Made by a program: the position numbers and the translations under genes
NCBI RefSeq assembly: GCF_003148845.1
Contig: NZ_QGHA01000002.1
Coordinates: forward strand, 790,974-854,973
Direction: 5' to 3'
Length of the DNA stretch: 64,000 nt
DNA from: Mucilaginibacter oryzae
GTDB lineage: Bacteria > Bacteroidota > Bacteroidia > Sphingobacteriales > Sphingobacteriaceae
Shown here: piece after piece, positions 16,655 to 25,562 of the stretch
Position numbering within the stretch: the stretch's first letter is position 1
Layout: every line of letters starts with the position of its first letter
The notes under the pieces: generated by a model
Databases searched by the model: none
Told to the model about the DNA's origin: nothing
What the model saw: the letters and a program-made list of their open reading frames with translations, nothing else

Positions 16655-17553
16655 AAATACAGATCGGCGGCAACTTTAAAGGTATTGCAGTGGGCGTCTA
16701 CAATATCCCCGATATCCGGCGAATAGCCTCCTCCCATGCTTACCTGCACCGGGAGGCCGTTTTTGATACACTGTTCAAACACAAATTGATCGCGGGCTTT
16801 ACAAGCTTCCCTGGTTAAGGCAAGTTTACCAAGTTTGTCTGTAGCCAGGATATCCACCCCGGAAAGATAAAAAACAAAATCGGGTTGATGCCGGGCTATC
16901 AGCTGTGGCAGTACAGCGGTGAGCGTCCCGAGATATTCATCATCCGATATTCCATCTGCCAAGGGGATATCAAGGTCTGATTTTTCCTTTCTATACGGAA
17001 AGTTGTTGGCGCCATGCATAGAAAATGTAAACACCCGCGCGTCGTTTTCAAATATCTGCGCGGTGCCATTACCCTGGTGTACATCTAAATCAATAATTAA
17101 GATAGAATTGTTTAAATTGTTATTTAACAACCAATTAGCAGCTATAGCCTGATCATTAAGCAAACAAAACCCTTCGCCCCAGTTACTGCCCGCGTGGTGT
17201 GTACCACCGGCTACATTAAAGGCTACGCCGTACTCAGCAGCAAACCTGCAACCATCAATTGTTCCCTGGGCAATACGTATTTCGCGCTCAACCAGCCGGG
17301 CGGATAACGGAAAGCCGGTGCGGCGCTGTTCTTTAGCGGGCAAGGTTAAATCGCGTAACTGATGCCAGTAATCAACATCATGTGTTTGTGTGATCACATT
17401 CTCTGCAAGCAAACCTGGCGAAAACAGGTTTGTGGAAGTGATTACGCCTTCATGTAACAACTGGTCAGGAATAAGCTCGTATTTAAGCATCGGGAAACGG
17501 TGTCCCTCAGGCAGCGGATGCGCATAACTGGGATCGTAAGCTATCTTGAGCAT
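16651..17553 (-). CDS. Histone-deacetylase-family (HDAC/AcuC-like) deacetylase
   Basis: 300 aa. Conserved HDAC residues are present: GGTHHAG with H119/H120, zinc ligands D157 and H159 in DLDVHQGNG and D234 in SGVDILATD, and GGGY with Y277. Bacterial members remove acyl groups from lysines, polyamines or small molecules. It is the last gene of a tight minus-strand run, 6 bp after the bestrophin gene. Its stop overlaps the MATE gene tail-to-tail. The substrate is unknown; acetylpolyamine deacetylation is one possibility, as the window also encodes an arginine decarboxylase-like enzyme. Confidence 0.92.
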   Translation of the reverse strand: MLKIAYDPSYAHPLPEGHRFPMLKYELIPDQLLHEGVITSTNLFSPGLLAENVITQTHDVDYWHQLRDLTLPAKEQRRTGFPLSARLVEREIRIAQGTIDGCRFAAEYGVAFNVAGGTHHAGSNWGEGFCLLNDQAIAANWLLNNNLNNSILIIDLDVHQGNGTAQIFENDARVFTFSMHGANNFPYRKEKSDLDIPLADGISDDEYLGTLTAVLPQLIARHQPDFVFYLSGVDILATDKLGKLALTREACKARDQFVFEQCIKNGLPVQVSMGGGYSPDIGDIVDAHCNTFKVAADLYF

Positions 17554-17559
17554 ATCGGT

Positions 17560-18408
17560 TTATAACTCTTCGATATTCTTCCTGATGGTATCGCAAATTC
17601 CTTCCAATGGCAAATCGTTGGCATCCCGGCCAAACGGATCTTCAATTTCTTCTGCCAGGATTTCAATACTTGCAAATACAAAAAGCACGAAGCCGATGAT
17701 CGGAACAATAAGATACTTTAATTCAAAGGCCCAGGTAAAGGGCAACGTCATGATATAAGTAAAAATAAACTTTTTGATAAATACGTTGTACGAGAAAGGT
17801 ATCGGTGTTTTTTTGATCCGTTCGCAGGCGCCACAATTATCTGTAAAAGAAGTGATTTCGGATGTTATACTAAACAGTTGCTCCGGGTTAATCACCTGCG
17901 CCCTATTGAGGTTGTATACCCGCTCAACCATTGCCGAAGCAATTTGGTTGGGCACATGCTTTTTAGGATCAATCACTATATACTGCTGTTCTTCAGGTAC
18001 ATATTCGTCACGCAAATGATTTTTAAGCGAGCGGGCATAAAACGGAATAGCGAATTTGAAGAAATCCATATCCTGTTCGCTTACGAGATGTTTTAGTTTG
18101 ATGGCGAAATTGCGGCTGTTGTTCACCAGGCTACCCCAGATCTTGCGACCCTCCCACCACCTGTCGTAAGCGGAGTTGATACGAAAGGCAAGTAACAACG
18201 AAAACACAAACCCGATGGTTTGGTGGATAAAACTTACTTTTTTCAAGATGCTGTTATCGGGCAATTCCCATACATCCGTTAACAGGTAGGTAACTACACC
18301 GGCATAAGCGCTAACCGCCAAAATGAGCGGAAAAAGCTCGCGTACGGTATCGGCCCTGTTTATTTTAAATATTGAAGAAAACCACTCTTTTGGGTTGTAA
18401 TATACCAT
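17560..18408 (-). CDS. Bestrophin-family ion channel
   Basis: 282 aa. The N-terminus (YYNPKEWFSSIFKINRADTVREL) and the segment LLLAFRINSAYDRWWEGRKIWGSLVNNSRN (read in parts, about residues 75-105) are the bestrophin/UPF0187 signature. Bacterial members form pentameric, mostly cation- or anion-conducting channels in the inner membrane. Four hydrophobic segments are visible. It sits 12 bp after kynU and 6 bp before the deacetylase gene. No link between channel and tryptophan breakdown is known to me. Confidence 0.88.
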   Translation of the reverse strand: MVYYNPKEWFSSIFKINRADTVRELFPLILAVSAYAGVVTYLLTDVWELPDNSILKKVSFIHQTIGFVFSLLLAFRINSAYDRWWEGRKIWGSLVNNSRNFAIKLKHLVSEQDMDFFKFAIPFYARSLKNHLRDEYVPEEQQYIVIDPKKHVPNQIASAMVERVYNLNRAQVINPEQLFSITSEITSFTDNCGACERIKKTPIPFSYNVFIKKFIFTYIMTLPFTWAFELKYLIVPIIGFVLFVFASIEILAEEIEDPFGRDANDLPLEGICDTIRKNIEEL

Positions 18409-18420
18409 GTTATGAAATTT

Positions 18421-19704
18421 CTATATAGCTTTAATTGAGGCTTCCATGAGTGCCGCCGTTTTATAAACATCCTCAAAAGTATTGTATAAAGGCACAGGGC
18501 TTAAGCGGATTACGTCGGGTTCGCGCCAATCGCCTATTACACCGTTTTGGGCAAGAAAATGAAACGTCGACTTGGCGTTGCGCTTGCAAACCACCGAAAG
18601 CTGGCTACCCCGCGCCTGCGGATCTGCCGGGGTTATGATCCTGAAAAGCTCCTCTCCCTGCCTTAAATTAATTTCGTTAATCAGGAACTCCAAATAAGCC
18701 GTCAATCGCAAGCTTTTATCGCGGATGATACTCATATTGCCTGCACTATCAAAAATTGCCATAGAGGCCTTAAAAAGCGCAAGAAGAGGTATTGGACTTG
18801 TGCTTACCTGCCAGCCATTGGCTCCCTGCTCCGCATCAAAGCCAGGGGCCATTAAAAAACGCATATCCCGGCGGTATCCCCACCATCCGGCAAAGCGGTT
18901 CATTGTAGTATCGGTAAAATGCCGTTCATGTACAAAAATACCGCTTATGCCGCCCGGGCCCGAATTCATGTACTTGTAAGAACACCAGCAAGCGAAGTCA
19001 GCGCCCCATTGGTGGAGCTGCAAGGGCACATTACCGGCAGCATGGGCCAAATCAAAACCCGCGTAAGCTCCGGCCTGGTGAGCGGCATCGGTTATAGCTT
19101 TTAAATCAAAAAACTGCCCTGTGTAATAATTGATGCCGGCAAAAAGTACAACCGCCAGCTCGTTTTTATGCTGTTCGATGGTATTGACGATATCTTCGGT
19201 ACGTAAGGTAAGCTCACCTTCGCGAGGAAAAATTTCAATGACAGCGCTTTGCGGATCGAAACCATGGTGTTTTACCTGGCTCTCCACGGCATATTGATCT
19301 GAAGGAAAAGCGCCTCCCTCTATGATTATTTTAAACCTTTTACTATTTGGTTTATAGAAACTTACCATTAGTAAATGAAGATTCACTGTAAGTGAATTCA
19401 TCACCGCTACTTCATTCTCCTGCGCCCCAACTATCCTTGCAATGGATCCTGATAAGGATTGATGATAATCAAGCCAGGGATCTTCACCCTGAAACCAGCC
19501 TTCAACAGCCAGGTTTTGCCAGTTGTTTAACTGGTCATTCAAATAGGTTCGGGCCGTCACGGGTTGTAGGCCAAGTGAGTTTCCACAAAGGTAAACTGCA
19601 TCGGCCCCGTTATGCTGAGGTATAAGAAATTGTTCCCTGAAGTTTTTAAGCGGGTCGAGGCGGTCCTGCTCCCGGGCAAAAGCTAAATCATTCTGGTAAT
19701 TCAT
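18421..19704 (-). CDS. kynU: Kynureninase
   Basis: A PLP enzyme of aspartate-aminotransferase fold that cleaves kynurenine or 3-hydroxykynurenine to (3-hydroxy)anthranilate and alanine. The PLP Lys is K244 in CSYKYMNSGPGG, and YLCGNSLGLQP (38-48) and VEGWFQGEDPW are kynureninase blocks. Length (427 aa) is normal. No tryptophan dioxygenase, kynurenine monooxygenase or 3-HAA dioxygenase lies in the window, so any pathway partners must be elsewhere. It begins 25 bp after the glycosylase gene in the same-strand run. Confidence 0.95.
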   Translation of the reverse strand: MNYQNDLAFAREQDRLDPLKNFREQFLIPQHNGADAVYLCGNSLGLQPVTARTYLNDQLNNWQNLAVEGWFQGEDPWLDYHQSLSGSIARIVGAQENEVAVMNSLTVNLHLLMVSFYKPNSKRFKIIIEGGAFPSDQYAVESQVKHHGFDPQSAVIEIFPREGELTLRTEDIVNTIEQHKNELAVVLFAGINYYTGQFFDLKAITDAAHQAGAYAGFDLAHAAGNVPLQLHQWGADFACWCSYKYMNSGPGGISGIFVHERHFTDTTMNRFAGWWGYRRDMRFLMAPGFDAEQGANGWQVSTSPIPLLALFKASMAIFDSAGNMSIIRDKSLRLTAYLEFLINEINLRQGEELFRIITPADPQARGSQLSVVCKRNAKSTFHFLAQNGVIGDWREPDVIRLSPVPLYNTFEDVYKTAALMEASIKAI

Positions 19705-19729
19705 TGCCCAATATTACAAATTCAAACTC

Positions 19730-20332
19730 TTATTTGTTGGGCTTGCTTACGTAAATATTGCCTTTTACGTAAAATCGGTAAGGCAGTAAAGCATCCTCCT
19801 GTGCGTAAGCCACACCAATCCGCGGACCGGCGGCTACCTGATCGTCAGGAAAAGTCAGGCCCCTGTCTTCGAGCCATATAACATCACCTTGAAGACTGAA
19901 AGCGTTGATGTTACGTGAAATACCTAAAGCTTTAGCTACAGATCCGGGGCCTTTGGTTACCGTGGGTTTAAGCTGGGGCATATTGCGCCGTACCTGCATC
20001 TCGCCAATGCCCTCGGTTGGCTGAATGGCCCTGATCAGGATAGCCTGGGGATTTCCCTCTACCGAAGTTACTATGTTAAACATTTCGTGAATACCGTAAC
20101 ACAGATAAACGTAGCTGATCCCTCCCCGCTTAAACATGGTATCGGTACGGGCGGTACGGCGGTTACCGTAAGCATGCGATGCTTTATCTATAACCCCGTT
20201 ATAAGCCTCCGTTTCAACAATATATCCACCGGTAACTACATTGTTAATGCAGGTAAACAGAAACTTACCTATCAAATCTCTGCTGATGGCCACTACATCA
20301 TTGCCCAAATAATAATTTTCAGGAAGCTTCAT
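19730..20332 (-). CDS. DNA-3-methyladenine glycosylase (AAG/MPG family)
   Basis: A base-excision-repair enzyme removing alkylated purines such as 3-methyladenine and hypoxanthine. Family blocks: IVETEAYNGVIDKASHAYGNRRTART (split here), YVYLCYGIHEMFNIVT and AILIRAIQPTEG, then KGPGSVAKALGIS. The Glu of VETEAY is the catalytic general base in this family. I choose ATG 20332 (200 aa), which gives MKLPENYY; the frame is open 16 codons further up. With this start it overlaps the upstream hydrolase gene by 14 bp, suggesting coupled translation. Confidence 0.93.
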   Translation of the reverse strand: MKLPENYYLGNDVVAISRDLIGKFLFTCINNVVTGGYIVETEAYNGVIDKASHAYGNRRTARTDTMFKRGGISYVYLCYGIHEMFNIVTSVEGNPQAILIRAIQPTEGIGEMQVRRNMPQLKPTVTKGPGSVAKALGISRNINAFSLQGDVIWLEDRGLTFPDDQVAAGPRIGVAYAQEDALLPYRFYVKGNIYVSKPNK

Positions 20333-20978
20333 TTTCGAGGATACCTTTAAGTATTTTATTAATCTCTTCGGCTTTATCAAAGATCATGATATGGGTACCG
20401 CCTTTAACAATGGTAGCGCCTTTAATCCGCTTGTAATCAAAAACCAGGTCTTTATCGCCGGTGATGTGATATAAATTTGGAGGAACAACGCTGTTTTTCC
20501 AATGTAGTATGGCATACATGGCCCATTTAATAAATACCAGCGATGACTTTCTGAGCATATCGCCAAACAGCCACGCATCCTCTGCACTCATATGCCCAAA
20601 CACCGGTTTTATAAATACCGCCATCAAATTAAAAACTTTACCGGGTATTAGTTTATAAACCGGCAGCGTGCGAAAAAGTTTAAAATACCAGGGCGCCTCA
20701 TCGCTTGTTTTGATGCTTGAGATCAGGATCACTTTTTTAACAGGCATAAATTTGGCCATTTCAACCGCGATTACACCTCCTAAAGAATTACCTATCAATA
20801 CCGAACCAGGCTTTATATTATATTGAAAGATAAGCCTTTGCGCGTAAGCTGTTAAAGTGTCGTTTAAATCAGGTTCAACCCAATCTACACGGATCAGCTC
20901 GCAGTCGCCGGTCAAGCTGATGTTATTATAAACGCGCGTATCGGCGCCGAGGCCGGCTATCAGGTATATCCTGTCCAT
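20319..20978 (-). CDS. Alpha/beta-hydrolase
   Basis: 219 aa with the alpha/beta-hydrolase layout: IAGLGADTRVY near the N-terminus (oxyanion-hole loop), nucleophile elbow GNSLGG (about residues 82-87), a late acidic turn in ITGDKDLVFDY and a C-terminal His in GGTHIMI. Hence a Ser-Asp-His triad is likely. Substrate unknown. It starts within the stop codon of the fRMsr gene (TAATG, 1-nt overlap) and overlaps the glycosylase gene downstream. Confidence 0.82.
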   Translation of the reverse strand: MDRIYLIAGLGADTRVYNNISLTGDCELIRVDWVEPDLNDTLTAYAQRLIFQYNIKPGSVLIGNSLGGVIAVEMAKFMPVKKVILISSIKTSDEAPWYFKLFRTLPVYKLIPGKVFNLMAVFIKPVFGHMSAEDAWLFGDMLRKSSLVFIKWAMYAILHWKNSVVPPNLYHITGDKDLVFDYKRIKGATIVKGGTHIMIFDKAEEINKILKGILENEAS

Positions 20979-21454
20979 TAAAAATTAACGAGTTTAACAA
21001 TCTGCTCAAGATATTGGGCGTCGGTTTCGTCAAACTGATCAAGGTGTTCGCTATCAACATCCAGCACTGCCACAACCTCGCTGTTTTTAAATACAGGCAC
21101 AACAATTTCCGAACGCGAAAGTGAACTGCAAGCAATATGTCCGGGGAAAGCCTCTACATCGGGCACTATCAAAGTTTTTGCCTGCTGCCATGACGCTCCG
21201 CAAACTCCCTTGCCTAAACCGATCCTTGTGCAGGCTACCGGCCCCTGGAAAGGCCCTAAAACAAGCTCGTTATGCTTTACCAGGTAAAAACCTACCCAAA
21301 ACCATTTAAACTGCTCTTTAAGTGCTGCGGTAATGTTAGCAAGGTTTGCCACAAGGTCTGCCTCGCCCGAAAGCAGAGCTTCAATCTGCGGAATCAGTGT
21401 GGTGTATTGCTCTGTTTTATTTGTCGATAAGGTTATTTTCAAATCTTCTGCCAT
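20978..21454 (-). CDS. Free methionine-(R)-sulfoxide reductase (GAF domain)
   Basis: A 158-aa GAF-fold enzyme that reduces free methionine-R-sulfoxide. The three functional cysteines are present with the exact family spacing: C75 (VACTRI), C85 (GVCGASW) and C109 (GHIACSS), matching the 10- and 24-residue gaps of E. coli YebR. FPGHIA and SEIVVPV are further signatures. It leads the six-gene minus-strand run ending in the HDAC-like gene, so oxidative-damage repair and DNA alkylation repair are on one likely transcript. Cytosolic. Confidence 0.93.
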   Translation of the reverse strand: MAEDLKITLSTNKTEQYTTLIPQIEALLSGEADLVANLANITAALKEQFKWFWVGFYLVKHNELVLGPFQGPVACTRIGLGKGVCGASWQQAKTLIVPDVEAFPGHIACSSLSRSEIVVPVFKNSEVVAVLDVDSEHLDQFDETDAQYLEQIVKLVNF

Positions 21455-21529
21455 AGCTGCAAACTTAATAATGTAGTATTGAAAGTAAATAAGTCTAATA
21501 TCATATTAAATTTTTTATTTCGCATTTAT

Positions 21530-22228
21530 ATGATCGTTAGTCTTACCATTGTGCGCTACCGCAGGTTACTTATGCCTTTTGCCTTGTTGGCCATGGCTAT
21601 ACACCGGCTCCCTTTATTTTATCAAAAAGGCTGCAGTTTTTACAAGTTACTTGGCTCGGGCAAAAACGGCACATTTGATCTCGCACCCGACTGGCAGCAA
21701 TGGGGCTTACTGGCCTGCTGGGATAGCCGGGAGGATTTTGAGAGATTCAGAAATACGTCATTCGTTGCGGGTTGGTGGAAGTTTTTCGGCACCGAACAAT
21801 GGACGATGTTATGCATTCCGCTTCAAAGCCACGGCAAATGGAGCAGCAAAGAACCCTTCGGCCATCCAAAGGAAATCATACCCGACGGGCCGGTGGCCGT
21901 GCTCACCCGCGCCACCATCAGGTTTAGCCGCTTGAAAAACTTTTGGGCCAATGTTGATACCGTAGCCAATATCATGACCAGGGCCCCAGGCTATATCACC
22001 TCGTTCGGAGTTGGAGAGGCGCCGTTTTACAAACAGGCTACCTTTTCGGTTTGGAAAAACATGGACGATGTAAAGGCCTTTGCCTACCAAAGCAGGGAAC
22101 ACGCGGAAGTGATAAAAAAAACAAGAAGCGAAAATTGGTACAGCGAAGAATTATTCGCCCGGTTTAAACCTATTGCAAGCTTCGGAACATTAAACGGACG
22201 GGATCCTTTAAACGGATTATTAAACTAA
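21530..22228 (+). CDS. CrtA-like (spheroidene monooxygenase family) protein
   Basis: 232 aa from ATG 21530; an in-frame TTG at 21479 is possible, but the family match begins at MIVSLTIVRYRR. The middle (FYKLLGSGKNGTFDLAPDWQQWGLLACWDS, read in parts) is the signature of the CrtA/spheroidene-monooxygenase-like family, with dimeric ferredoxin-like halves that may bind haem. No carotenoid gene is nearby, so a different oxidation or haem-related reaction is possible. It is divergent from the fRMsr gene (75 bp apart) and followed by a small gene after 4 bp. Confidence 0.78.
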   Translation: MIVSLTIVRYRRLLMPFALLAMAIHRLPLFYQKGCSFYKLLGSGKNGTFDLAPDWQQWGLLACWDSREDFERFRNTSFVAGWWKFFGTEQWTMLCIPLQSHGKWSSKEPFGHPKEIIPDGPVAVLTRATIRFSRLKNFWANVDTVANIMTRAPGYITSFGVGEAPFYKQATFSVWKNMDDVKAFAYQSREHAEVIKKTRSENWYSEELFARFKPIASFGTLNGRDPLNGLLN

Positions 22229-22232
22229 AAAA

Positions 22233-22481
22233 ATGAGAATTATTGCCGAATTACCACACCCCGATTTTAAAATATCTATCCTCAGCATGAACAATAAATT
22301 TATTGTGAAGATAGAACAGGGCGCGCTGGAGCAAAGTTACAAGATCCCGGAGATGGATTTAACAGATGGTGTTAACAGTGTTTTTGAACTTTTGGATGAA
22401 GAATTTCTAAAAAAAGTGTCAACCCGGTTTATTGATATGCGCAACGATTATAAGGACGCCTATTTCAGGTACAACTATTAG
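22233..22481 (+). CDS. Small conserved hypothetical protein
   Basis: 82 aa with no family I can name. It has an alternating beta-strand N-terminus (FKISILSMNNKFIVKIEQG), a short loop, and a C-terminal helix rich in charged residues ending in DAYFRYNY. No signal peptide or membrane segment, so cytosolic. It follows the CrtA-like gene by 4 bp and is surely cotranscribed, so the two products may act together. A 22-bp perfect inverted repeat lies just downstream. Confidence 0.65.
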   Translation: MRIIAELPHPDFKISILSMNNKFIVKIEQGALEQSYKIPEMDLTDGVNSVFELLDEEFLKKVSTRFIDMRNDYKDAYFRYNY

Positions 22482-22518
22482 GTATTTTTAAAATACCGGT
22501 AACAGTTTTTTTTCGAAC

Positions 22519-22570
22519 CATTCGTAAACAACATAGCCGGTTTAAAATCCGGCTATGTTGTTTACGAATG
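22519..22570. repeat. 22-bp perfect inverted repeat
   Basis: Arms 22519-22540 and 22549-22570 are exact reverse complements around an 8-nt AT loop. There is no T-tract after the stem on either strand, although eight T lie 6 bp before it on the plus strand. It lies between two convergent genes. It may serve as a factor-assisted terminator or mRNA 3'-end stabiliser, or be a dispersed repeat. Confidence 0.75.
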
Positions 22571-22637
22571 TATTGCTCGGTTATAAATACTGATAGGTTT
22601 TGTATCCGCCTTTGCTATTTCTCTTGAAATTTCAGCA

Positions 22638-23774
22638 CTACACATTCACCGCGCAAAGCTCACGCACTTTGGCTACCACAAAGTCAACCTCATCTTTAGT
22701 GTTATACTTTGAGAACGAGAAACGCACCGATGGCCTGGATGAACTTGCACCGATAGCGGTTAATACATGCGAGCCAATATCACTACCCGAACTACACGCG
22801 CTGCCACCCGATGCCGAGATCCCGGCAATATCCAGGTTAAACAACAACATGTCGCTCATTTCCATTTCGGGGAAAGCTACGTTTAATACCGTATACAAAC
22901 TTGTAGCCGGATCCGTTTCGCCGTTGAAGCTTACACCCGGAACATGGGCAGTCAACTGCTCCATCATGTAAGATTTCAAGCCTTGAATATGGTTTTGGTG
23001 CTGCTCCATTTCGCGATAAGCCAGCTCCAGCGCTTTGGCCAAACCTACTATACCGTAAATATTTTCGGTACCGCCGCGCATGTTGCGTTCCTGAGCGCCG
23101 CCGTAAATAAAAGGTTTTATCTTTATTTTATGGTTGATGTATAAAAAGCCTACGCCTTTAGGGCCGTGTAATTTATGCCCTGCACATACCAGGAAATGAG
23201 CTTTTAGTTTACTCAGATCGTGCGGGTAATGCCCCATGGTTTGCACGGTATCGCAATGATAAATAGCGTTGTACGCTTCGCACAGATCACCAACGCGTTC
23301 CATATCCGATAGTGTGCCTATTTCATTATTAGCGTGCATCAGTGATACAAAACTACGCTCGTTTTCCTTGAGCAAAGTTTCGAGGTGATCATAATCAACA
23401 GCGCCCTTGCTATCGATATTTACCAGGCTCAGTTTAATTAAACCAGATTTCTCCATGGCCTCCAGGGTATGGAGCACTGCGTGATGCTCAATAGGACTGG
23501 TGATGGCATGGGTAATGTTGTGATCAATAATACCACACCTGATAGCGGTATTATCGGCCTCGGTACCGCTTGATGTAAAGAAAATTTCGGCGGGCGAGGT
23601 GTGCAGCAAACCGGCTATGGTTTTACGCGAACGCTCAATGAGGGTGCGGGCCTCCCTGCCGTGGGCATGTATTGATGATGGGTTACCAAACTGGTTCTCC
23701 ATTACCTTGTACATCTCCTTCATTACGTCAGGATCAAGCGGTGTAGTAGCGGCATTATCAAAATAAACGCGCAT
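22638..23774 (-). CDS. Cysteine desulfurase (NifS/IscS family)
   Basis: A PLP enzyme releasing sulfur from cysteine as a persulfide for Fe-S clusters and thio-modified tRNA. The PLP Lys is K201 in CAGHKLHGPKG, and the catalytic Cys is C327 in GSACSSGS. DNAATTPLDP at the N-terminus and FTSSGTEADN (66-75) are further signatures. 378 aa is normal for the IscS/NifS branch, not SufS. No scaffold gene is adjacent, so which pathway it serves (Isc-like or tRNA thiolation) is open. Confidence 0.93.
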   Translation of the reverse strand: MRVYFDNAATTPLDPDVMKEMYKVMENQFGNPSSIHAHGREARTLIERSRKTIAGLLHTSPAEIFFTSSGTEADNTAIRCGIIDHNITHAITSPIEHHAVLHTLEAMEKSGLIKLSLVNIDSKGAVDYDHLETLLKENERSFVSLMHANNEIGTLSDMERVGDLCEAYNAIYHCDTVQTMGHYPHDLSKLKAHFLVCAGHKLHGPKGVGFLYINHKIKIKPFIYGGAQERNMRGGTENIYGIVGLAKALELAYREMEQHQNHIQGLKSYMMEQLTAHVPGVSFNGETDPATSLYTVLNVAFPEMEMSDMLLFNLDIAGISASGGSACSSGSDIGSHVLTAIGASSSRPSVRFSFSKYNTKDEVDFVVAKVRELCAVNV

Positions 23775-23897
23775 TCTTTTTTAAAATTTATAAATTAATG
23801 GATCAGTAAACTTCAAAACACAAACCCGGAAATACGATAAATGCCGAACAACCAACGATTTTATCGCCGGTTGCCCGTTATTTGAATGCCGGAAAAA

Positions 23898-25289
23898 TTA
23901 ACCCTTCAGCTGTAAGATCTCCTTGATATCAGCGATGATCTTATTGGCCAGCCCGTTTGCCACCGTTTCAGAATTGCCTTCAGAATAAATCCTGATAATA
24001 GGTTCGGTGTTTGACTTACGCAAATGTACCCATTCTTTATCAAATTCTATTTTCAGGCCATCTATCGTGGAGTGTGGCTGTTTGATATATTTTTCTTCTA
24101 CCTTGCTCAAAAGGGCGTCTATGTCCATTTCGGGCGTTAAGGTAATCTTGTTTTTCGAAATAAAATAACCCGGGTATGAAGCGCGCAGGCTCGAAACCGA
24201 CTTGCCGTATTTAGCCAGATGCGTTAAAAACAAAGCGATGCCTACCAATGCGTCGCGGCCGTAATGTAATTCCGGATAGATCACCCCACCGTTTCCTTCA
24301 CCGCCAATCACAGCGTTTACCGCTTTCATCTGGTTAACCACGTTCACCTCTCCCACAGCGGCAGCATGATATTCACCGCCCGCCTTTTCGGTCACATCCC
24401 TTAAGGCACGGGTCGACGACAGGTTTGATACCGTATTACCCACATTGTTTTTCAACACATAATCGGCTACGGCAACCAGCGTATACTCCTCGCCAAACAT
24501 ATTACCGTCTTCGCAAACAAAGCACAGTCGGTCAACATCCGGGTCTACAGCTATACCCAGATCGGCGCGTTTGTTTAAAACCTCTTTCGATAATGCCACC
24601 AGGTTTTCAGGAAGCGGTTCGGGGTTGTGCGGGAAGTTCCCATCCGGTTCACAATATAGCTCGTGTATTGTTTCAACCCCCAGTACCTTTAATAAAGCCG
24701 GAACGAAAATACCACCGGTAGAGTTAACGCAATCAATTACTATTTTAAAATTGGCGGCCTTTATAGCGGCCACGTCAACCAACGGTAAGGCCAATATCAA
24801 ATCGATATGCTTTTGCAGCCAGGCGTTACTGTGGGTTACTTTGCCTAAATTGTTTACCTCGGCATATTGAAAATCGCTGTCCTCCGCAATGGCTAATACT
24901 TCCTTACCGTCGGCGTCGCTTATAAATTCGCCGGCAGCGTTTAAAAGCTTAAGGGCATTCCATTGTTTAGGATTATGGCTTGCGGTGAGGATAATGCCCC
25001 CCGCGGCCTGCTCGCCGGTAACGGCAACCTCAACAGTCGGGGTTGTCGACAGACCAAGGTCGATCACATCAATACCCAAACCCTGTAAAGTACCAATTAC
25101 AAGGTTGTTCACCATCTCGCCCGAAAGACGGGCATCACGGCCAACCACAATTTTTTTGATCCCCGATTTTTTAACGGCCCACGAACCGTAGGCCGATGTG
25201 AACTTTACAATATCAAGCGGTGTTAAACCATCGCCAACAGCGCCACCAATGGTACCGCGTATACCCGAAATAGATTTTATTAATGTCAA
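23898..25289 (-). CDS. glmM: Phosphoglucosamine mutase
   Basis: Interconverts glucosamine-6-P and glucosamine-1-P for UDP-GlcNAc synthesis. The phosphoserine loop is TASHNP with S104, the metal site is DPDVDRL (about 241-247), GEGNGG and RKSNTEPIIRIY near the end are the sugar- and phosphate-binding loops. 463 aa is normal. Phosphomannomutase activity cannot be excluded, since the families intergrade, but Bacteroidota GlmM proteins have this form. It is monocistronic in appearance, divergent from the PAP2 gene. Confidence 0.88.
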   Translation of the reverse strand: MTLIKSISGIRGTIGGAVGDGLTPLDIVKFTSAYGSWAVKKSGIKKIVVGRDARLSGEMVNNLVIGTLQGLGIDVIDLGLSTTPTVEVAVTGEQAAGGIILTASHNPKQWNALKLLNAAGEFISDADGKEVLAIAEDSDFQYAEVNNLGKVTHSNAWLQKHIDLILALPLVDVAAIKAANFKIVIDCVNSTGGIFVPALLKVLGVETIHELYCEPDGNFPHNPEPLPENLVALSKEVLNKRADLGIAVDPDVDRLCFVCEDGNMFGEEYTLVAVADYVLKNNVGNTVSNLSSTRALRDVTEKAGGEYHAAAVGEVNVVNQMKAVNAVIGGEGNGGVIYPELHYGRDALVGIALFLTHLAKYGKSVSSLRASYPGYFISKNKITLTPEMDIDALLSKVEEKYIKQPHSTIDGLKIEFDKEWVHLRKSNTEPIIRIYSEGNSETVANGLANKIIADIKEILQLKG

Positions 25290-25519
25290 AATGAACTGTT
25301 TTTGGTGAGGTAAAATTAAAAAATATAAGCTATACCTTAAATAAATAGTGTCGTTTTACGTAATTACGCTGCTGCCGACATGCAATGCTACGGTTAAATC
25401 AACGCTTTTCATGCGATGCGATTACCTGCTGTTTGTCATTATTTGGCATTATTTAAAGCTTTAACGGTTAATCAGGGCCATCATACATTAAAACTTAAGG
25501 GATTTTTTACGCTATTTAA

Positions 25520-25527
25520 TACCTTTG
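25520..25527 (+). promoter_or_regulatory. Candidate -7 element of the PAP2-ZIP pair
   Basis: TACCTTTG matches TAnnTTTG exactly, 35 bp before the ATG at 25563; no TTTG is seen at the expected -33 distance. Confidence 0.35.
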
Positions 25528-25562
25528 GAGCTTACAGCATCAAACACCTATAGTAAAAAACA

